A DNA stretch of 64,000 nucleotides from NCBI GenBank assembly GCA_945877125.1, contig CAMCQT010000002.1, positions 1 through 64,000 on the forward strand. Reading direction: 5' to 3'. The position numbers and the translations under genes are program-made. Source of the stretch: Candidatus Brevifilum fermentans (GTDB lineage Bacteria > Chloroflexota > Anaerolineae > Anaerolineales > Villigracilaceae). Shown piece by piece: positions 61,035 through 64,000 of the stretch (within the stretch, counting starts at the first letter, position 1; each line of letters begins with the position of its first letter). The notes under the pieces were generated by a model that was given only the letters and a program-made list of their open reading frames with translations, made no database searches and was not told where the DNA came from.

Positions 61035-61223
61035 ATGCACCCCCTCAAAGTCTTCCTCTGCCATGCCCACGCGGACCGTGACCCCGTGCGTGGACTCCCC
61101 GAAGGAATCCGCCTGACCCAAGTCTCCAACGGACTCTGTCACGGACTCGCGGACAAAAGCGGACTCATCAATCCTCGCATGTATAATTGTTATACACAAG
61201 CCAAAGTCCGTTTCCATCCGTGA
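61035..61223 (+). pseudogene. Truncated TIR 5'-end ORF, unit 4
   Basis: A 62-codon ORF: TIR N-terminus (HPLKVFLCHAHADRD) then the repeat arm read as RLTQVSNGLCHGLADKSGL, ending in a stop. Its first arm differs from the others (PEGIRL replaces RGLYTRL), so it may be a mosaic. It is not expected to make a TIR enzyme. Confidence 0.6.
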
Positions 61224-61230
61224 ATCCGTT

Positions 61231-61449
61231 ATGAAGTCCGTTGACAACAAACACCCCCTCAAAGTCTTCCTCTGCCACGCCCACGCGGACCGTGACCCCG
61301 TCCCACAAGGGGATGATATGCGCGGACTCTACGCCCGCCTGACCCAAGTCTCCAACGGACTCTGTCACGGACTCACAGACAAAAGCGGAATCATCAATCC
61401 TCGCATGTATAATTGCCATACGCAAGCCAAAGTCCGTTCCAATCCGTGA
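61231..61449 (+). pseudogene. Truncated TIR 5'-end ORF, unit 5
   Basis: A 72-codon ORF, with start MKSVDNKHPLKVFLCHAHADRD and then the 18-base insert (PQGDDM), followed by the common hairpin tail. No catalytic TIR residues are retained. Confidence 0.6.
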
Positions 61450-61456
61450 ATCCGTT

Positions 61457-61672
61457 ATGAAGTCCGTTGACAAACGCCCTCTCAAAGTCTTTCTATGCCA
61501 CGCCCATGCGGACCGTGACCCCGTCCCACAAGGGGATGATATGCGCGGACTCTACTCCCGCCTGACCCAAGTCTCCAACGGACTCTGTCACGGATTCGCG
61601 GACAAAAGCGGACTCATCAATCCTCGTATGTATAATTGCCATACGCAAGCCAAAGTCCGTTTCTATCCGTGA
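61457..61672 (+). pseudogene. Truncated TIR 5'-end ORF, unit 6
   Basis: A 71-codon ORF of the same build as unit 5, with the insert. Codons for the common tail end in a stop just before the next start. Confidence 0.6.
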
Positions 61673-61692
61673 ATCCGTGATAAAGTCCGCTT

Positions 61693-61890
61693 ATGACCGT
61701 TGACCACAAACGTCCTCTCAAAGTCTTTCTATGCCATGCCCACGCGGACCGTGACCCCGTGCGCGGACTCTACACCCGCCTGACCCAAGTCTCCAACGGA
61801 CTCTGTCACGGAATCACGGACAAAAGCGGAATCATCAATCCTCGCATGTATAATTGCCATACGCAAGCCAAAGTCCGTTCCAATCCGTGA
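61693..61890 (+). pseudogene. Truncated TIR 5'-end ORF, unit 7
   Basis: A 65-codon ORF lacking the 18-base insert, directly upstream of the intact gene. Its tail runs into the hairpin arm that supplies the start codon of the full TIR gene. Confidence 0.6.
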
Positions 61891-61897
61891 ATCCGTT

Positions 61898-63406
61898 ATG
61901 AAGTCCGTTGACAAACGCCCCCTCAAAGTCTTCCTCTGCCACGCCCACGCGGACCGTGACCCCGTGCGCGGACTCTACACTCGCCTGGCCCAAGATGGCG
62001 TGGATGCTTGGCTCGACAAAGCCAAGCTCCTCCCTGGGCAAGATTGGGAATTGGAGATCCGCAAGGCTGTGCGCGAAGCGGACGTGGTGGTGGTCTGCCT
62101 TTCAAAGCAGTTCAACCAAGCGGGGTTTCGACAAAAGGAAGTGCGCCTTGCCCTCGATACTGCCATGGAAAAACCCGAAGGCGAGATTTTTATCATCCCT
62201 GCGCGTTTGGATGAATGTGACAATCTCGAAAGCCTGAGAAAATGGCATGAGGTAGATTTATTTGAAGACGAGGGATATGAATTACTTATACGTTCTTTGC
62301 GTGCGCGGGCAGATAAGATTGGGTCAACTTTGCAGATTAAGAAAAAATGGTTGCCAAATGTTATGTCTCAACGACCTGCTCCGCAAAAGCCCTCTGTAAT
62401 CAATCAACCTTTTGTGCAAGAAGATAACCCTGGACCAAGGCTTGAAGTTATAAAGCCGAAACGTAAATTAAATCTCAAGCAGTTAATTGGTAGGGTGGGG
62501 CTGGTGTTTTTGGGTGTGTTATCTATATTGACACTTGTGCTATCTTTTTGGAAACCGCCGAGCCAAACAGATGAGCCAACCTTTACTGCTGTGACTGAGC
62601 CAGTAGATGGTACACAAGTTAATGGCTCATCTTTTCTTCCTGTAGAAGCTAGCGGAACCTCTTCACTATTCCCAACCCAAATAGATATTATTACACTAAC
62701 TTCCTTGCCAACCAAAGTTGCTGATGCCAAAGGCGTTAAAATGGCACTTATTCCAGCTGGGACATTTACGATGGGGAGCGAAAATTATGGTGATAATGAG
62801 AAGCCTGTCCATCAGGTTTATCTTGACTCATACTACATGGATATTTATGAAGTAACCATCGCTTCATATAAAATGTGCGTGGAAAATGGGGCGTGCCAAT
62901 TACCAAGCGATACAGTTGATTATAACGATGCAATTTATGCTCAGCATCCAGTTATTTATGTAGATTGGAATCAGGCAAAAAACTACTGCGAATGGCGTGA
63001 TGCGCGTTTGCCTACCGAAGCTGAATGGGAAAAAGCTGCCAGAGACACAGACCAAAGGACTTACCCTTGGGGTGAAGAAAGTGCAAACGGTGATAGAGCC
63101 AATATCGGACGTGGTGAATATACAGAGGTTGTTGGTAGTTATGAAAGTGGAAAGAGCCCTTATGGCATGTATGATATGGTTGGTAATATTTGGGAATGGA
63201 CAAGTAGCTTATATCAGTCTTATCCTTATGATATAAATGATGGGCGTGAAAATATGAATTCTTCAGGTGACCGCGTTGTGCGCGGGGGGAAGTGGGGCGG
63301 CGACTACTACGTTGATAGTGCTCATTCTTCATATAGGGTTTGGTTTGCTCTTGACTTTACTAGTCCTCTTATCGGTATTCGTTGTGCTCGTGACGCAAAT
63401 CCATAA
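61898..63406 (+). CDS. TIR-transmembrane-SUMF (FGE-sulfatase) fusion
   Basis: A 502-residue protein. Residues 8-140 are a TIR domain (LKVFLCHAHADRD, WLDKAKLLPGQDWELEIRKAV with the likely NADase Glu, then VVVVCLSKQFNQAGF). A membrane helix is at about 197-217. Residues 282-500 form a SUMF/formylglycine-generating-enzyme-like C-type-lectin fold (IPAGTFTMGSENYGDNEKPVH, LPTEAEWEKAAR, GNIWEWTSS, then RVVRGGKW). The last part ends GIRCAR as in DGR variable proteins. The TIR half is GC-rich, the SUMF half distinctly AT-richer, so the gene looks chimeric. The start codon lies in the right arm of the array hairpin. It is likely a defence or signalling protein; an enzyme role for the SUMF half is unproven. 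Confidence 0.85.
   Translation: MKSVDKRPLKVFLCHAHADRDPVRGLYTRLAQDGVDAWLDKAKLLPGQDWELEIRKAVREADVVVVCLSKQFNQAGFRQKEVRLALDTAMEKPEGEIFIIPARLDECDNLESLRKWHEVDLFEDEGYELLIRSLRARADKIGSTLQIKKKWLPNVMSQRPAPQKPSVINQPFVQEDNPGPRLEVIKPKRKLNLKQLIGRVGLVFLGVLSILTLVLSFWKPPSQTDEPTFTAVTEPVDGTQVNGSSFLPVEASGTSSLFPTQIDIITLTSLPTKVADAKGVKMALIPAGTFTMGSENYGDNEKPVHQVYLDSYYMDIYEVTIASYKMCVENGACQLPSDTVDYNDAIYAQHPVIYVDWNQAKNYCEWRDARLPTEAEWEKAARDTDQRTYPWGEESANGDRANIGRGEYTEVVGSYESGKSPYGMYDMVGNIWEWTSSLYQSYPYDINDGRENMNSSGDRVVRGGKWGGDYYVDSAHSSYRVWFALDFTSPLIGIRCARDANP
63293..63390 (+). other. Candidate diversity-generating variable region
   Basis: After RGGKW the codons run GGC GGC GAC TAC TAC GTT GAT AGT GCT CAT TCT and later GTT TGG TTT GCT CTT GAC TTT. 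Almost all end in C or T, with first and second positions varied, as expected if an adenine-rich template (AAC/AAT) had been mutagenised. The position matches DGR variable regions of SUMF proteins. No reverse transcriptase lies in the window. Confidence 0.35.
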
Positions 63407-63502
63407 ACGTAGATCAAAGTCCCTCGAAACAGAACCAACCCTCCCGTCGCACGAAGCGCAAATCTCCATCGTCTTTTCCATCAGTTATAATCCTCTTCGC
63501 AA

Positions 63503-63534
63503 TCCCAAATCCCAAAATCGGAAATCGTAAATGT
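63503..63534 (+). repeat. Heptanucleotide array before glyQ
   Basis: AATCCCA, AATCCCA, AAATCGG and AAATCGT run with a 7-base period into the glyQ start. The only other signal upstream is a TATAAT at 63486-63491. Confidence 0.5.
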
Positions 63535-64000
63535 CAAAACCTTCCTCCTTTCAAGAAATCATCCTCAAACTACAAGACTTCTGGGCATCGCACGGATGCC
63601 TGATCACACAGCCTTACTACACCCAGGTGGGCGCAGGGACGATGAACCCTGCCACCTTCCTGCGCGTGCTCGGACCCGAGCCGTGGAACGTGGCGTACGT
63701 CGAGCCGTCTGTCCGTCCCGATGACGGGCGTTACGGCGAGAACCCTAACCGTTTCCAACTGCACACCCAGTATCAGGTCATCCTCAAGCCCGACCCAGGT
63801 AACCCGCAGGAACTCTATCTCGAGTCGCTCAAAGCCCTCGGCATCGACCCGCGCCAGCACGACATCCGCTTCGTGGAGGATAACTGGGAACAGCCCGCCA
63901 TCTCCGCGTGGGGCTTGGGTTGGGAGGTCTGGCTCGACGGGCAGGAGATCACGCAGTTCACCTACTTCCAGCAGATGGGCGGCGTGGCGCTTGACCCCGT
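63531..64000 (+). CDS. glyQ: Glycine-tRNA ligase alpha subunit (partial)
   Basis: The first 156 codons of a GlyQ-type class II ligase; the gene runs off the window. [24 protein letters not shown] near residues 6-29, [19 protein letters not shown] near 33-51 and [26 protein letters not shown] near 61-86 are diagnostic. Whether the beta subunit is separate or fused (glyQS) cannot be seen here. In contrast to thrS there is no T-box in the 124 bases upstream. Confidence 0.95.
   Translation, partial: MSKPSSFQEIILKLQDFWASHGCLITQPYYTQVGAGTMNPATFLRVLGPEPWNVAYVEPSVRPDDGRYGENPNRFQLHTQYQVILKPDPGNPQELYLESLKALGIDPRQHDIRFVEDNWEQPAISAWGLGWEVWLDGQEITQFTYFQQMGGVALDP

Larger units (their letters stand above)
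61034..61971 (+). repeat. Tandem TIR-5'-end array, downstream block
   Basis: Four more units, spaced about 236, 222, 218 and 205 bases, lead into the intact gene at 61898. All share the junction CCCAAG then TCTCCAACGG, the 5' hairpin arms and TGTATAAT. Units differ by the 18-base insert and a few substitutions, so the array is younger than the surrounding repeats. Confidence 0.88.

Noticed and set aside
59833-61971. CRISPR array
   Set aside because: Units exceed 200 bases, contain coding starts and lack unique spacers of regular size; no cas genes are present.

Overview
The window reads as chromosomal DNA of a Chloroflexota bacterium, most likely class Anaerolineae. This is inferred from gene content (a DUF6754/MutL-like cluster, a sortase with an LAxTG-type substrate, a T-box before thrS, mevalonate kinase next to a DPPR-synthase-like UbiA protein), from moderate GC, and from many genes whose -10 box lies 6-8 bases before the start codon. 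No rRNA, transposase, CRISPR array or phage genes were seen.

Layout. 0.2-2.4 kb: a polysaccharide deacetylase lipoprotein and glgC. 2.7-11.3 kb: a tightly packed seven-gene set (small protein, DUF6754 protein, membrane protein, zinc-ribbon protein with many DxPDWL motifs, membrane protein, MutL-like ASKHA ATPase, barrel-sandwich-like protein), followed by an LAxTG surface protein. 11.4-19.8 kb: a sulfite-oxidase-like enzyme, a CASTOR/POLLUX-type channel, rlmD, a sortase operon, tRNA-Val, a T-box leader with thrS, and surE. 19.9-26.5 kb: tRNA-Arg, a pentapeptide-repeat protein, a DJ-1/PfpI protein divergent from a FadR-type regulator, a large FAD/Fe-S oxidase and a DUF2293 protein. 26.7-30.7 kb: an Rrf2 regulator with cydAB, a SNF2 helicase remnant, a monooxygenase-like small protein and tRNA-Pro. 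30.7-43 kb: membrane proteins, an acetyltransferase, an MFS transporter, a yybP-ykoY manganese riboswitch before a P-type ATPase, tlyA, and a coupled prenyl/isoprenoid set. 43-53 kb: a beta-helix surface protein, a Nudix hydrolase, a heparinase II/III-like protein, a CorA transporter with a structured leader, an SMP-30 protein, a cupin, a metallopeptidase-like protein and a MmyB-type regulator. 53-59.8 kb: DUF45, dgkA, ybeY, pgpH, yqeY, a Het-C-like protein, a cobalamin adenosyltransferase and DUF554. 59.8-63.4 kb: a tandem array of truncated TIR-domain 5' ends, interrupted by a toxin-antitoxin pair and ending in a full TIR-transmembrane-SUMF gene. 63.5 kb to the end: the start of glyQ.

How the genes work together. 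Respiration is represented by cydAB under a probable Fe-S Rrf2 sensor. Metal homeostasis is represented by the Mn-riboswitch ATPase and CorA. Translation and RNA maintenance include thrS, glyQ, rlmD, tlyA and ybeY. Envelope functions include the sortase with its substrate, DPPR synthase, dgkA and pgpH.

The most unusual material is the TIR array and TIR-SUMF fusion, whose C-terminus looks like a diversity-generating retroelement target, and a family of dispersed hairpins that share a spacing but differ in their repeated word. Some repeats sit in frame inside genes. Next in interest are the MutL/DUF6754 operon and the PDWL-motif protein.
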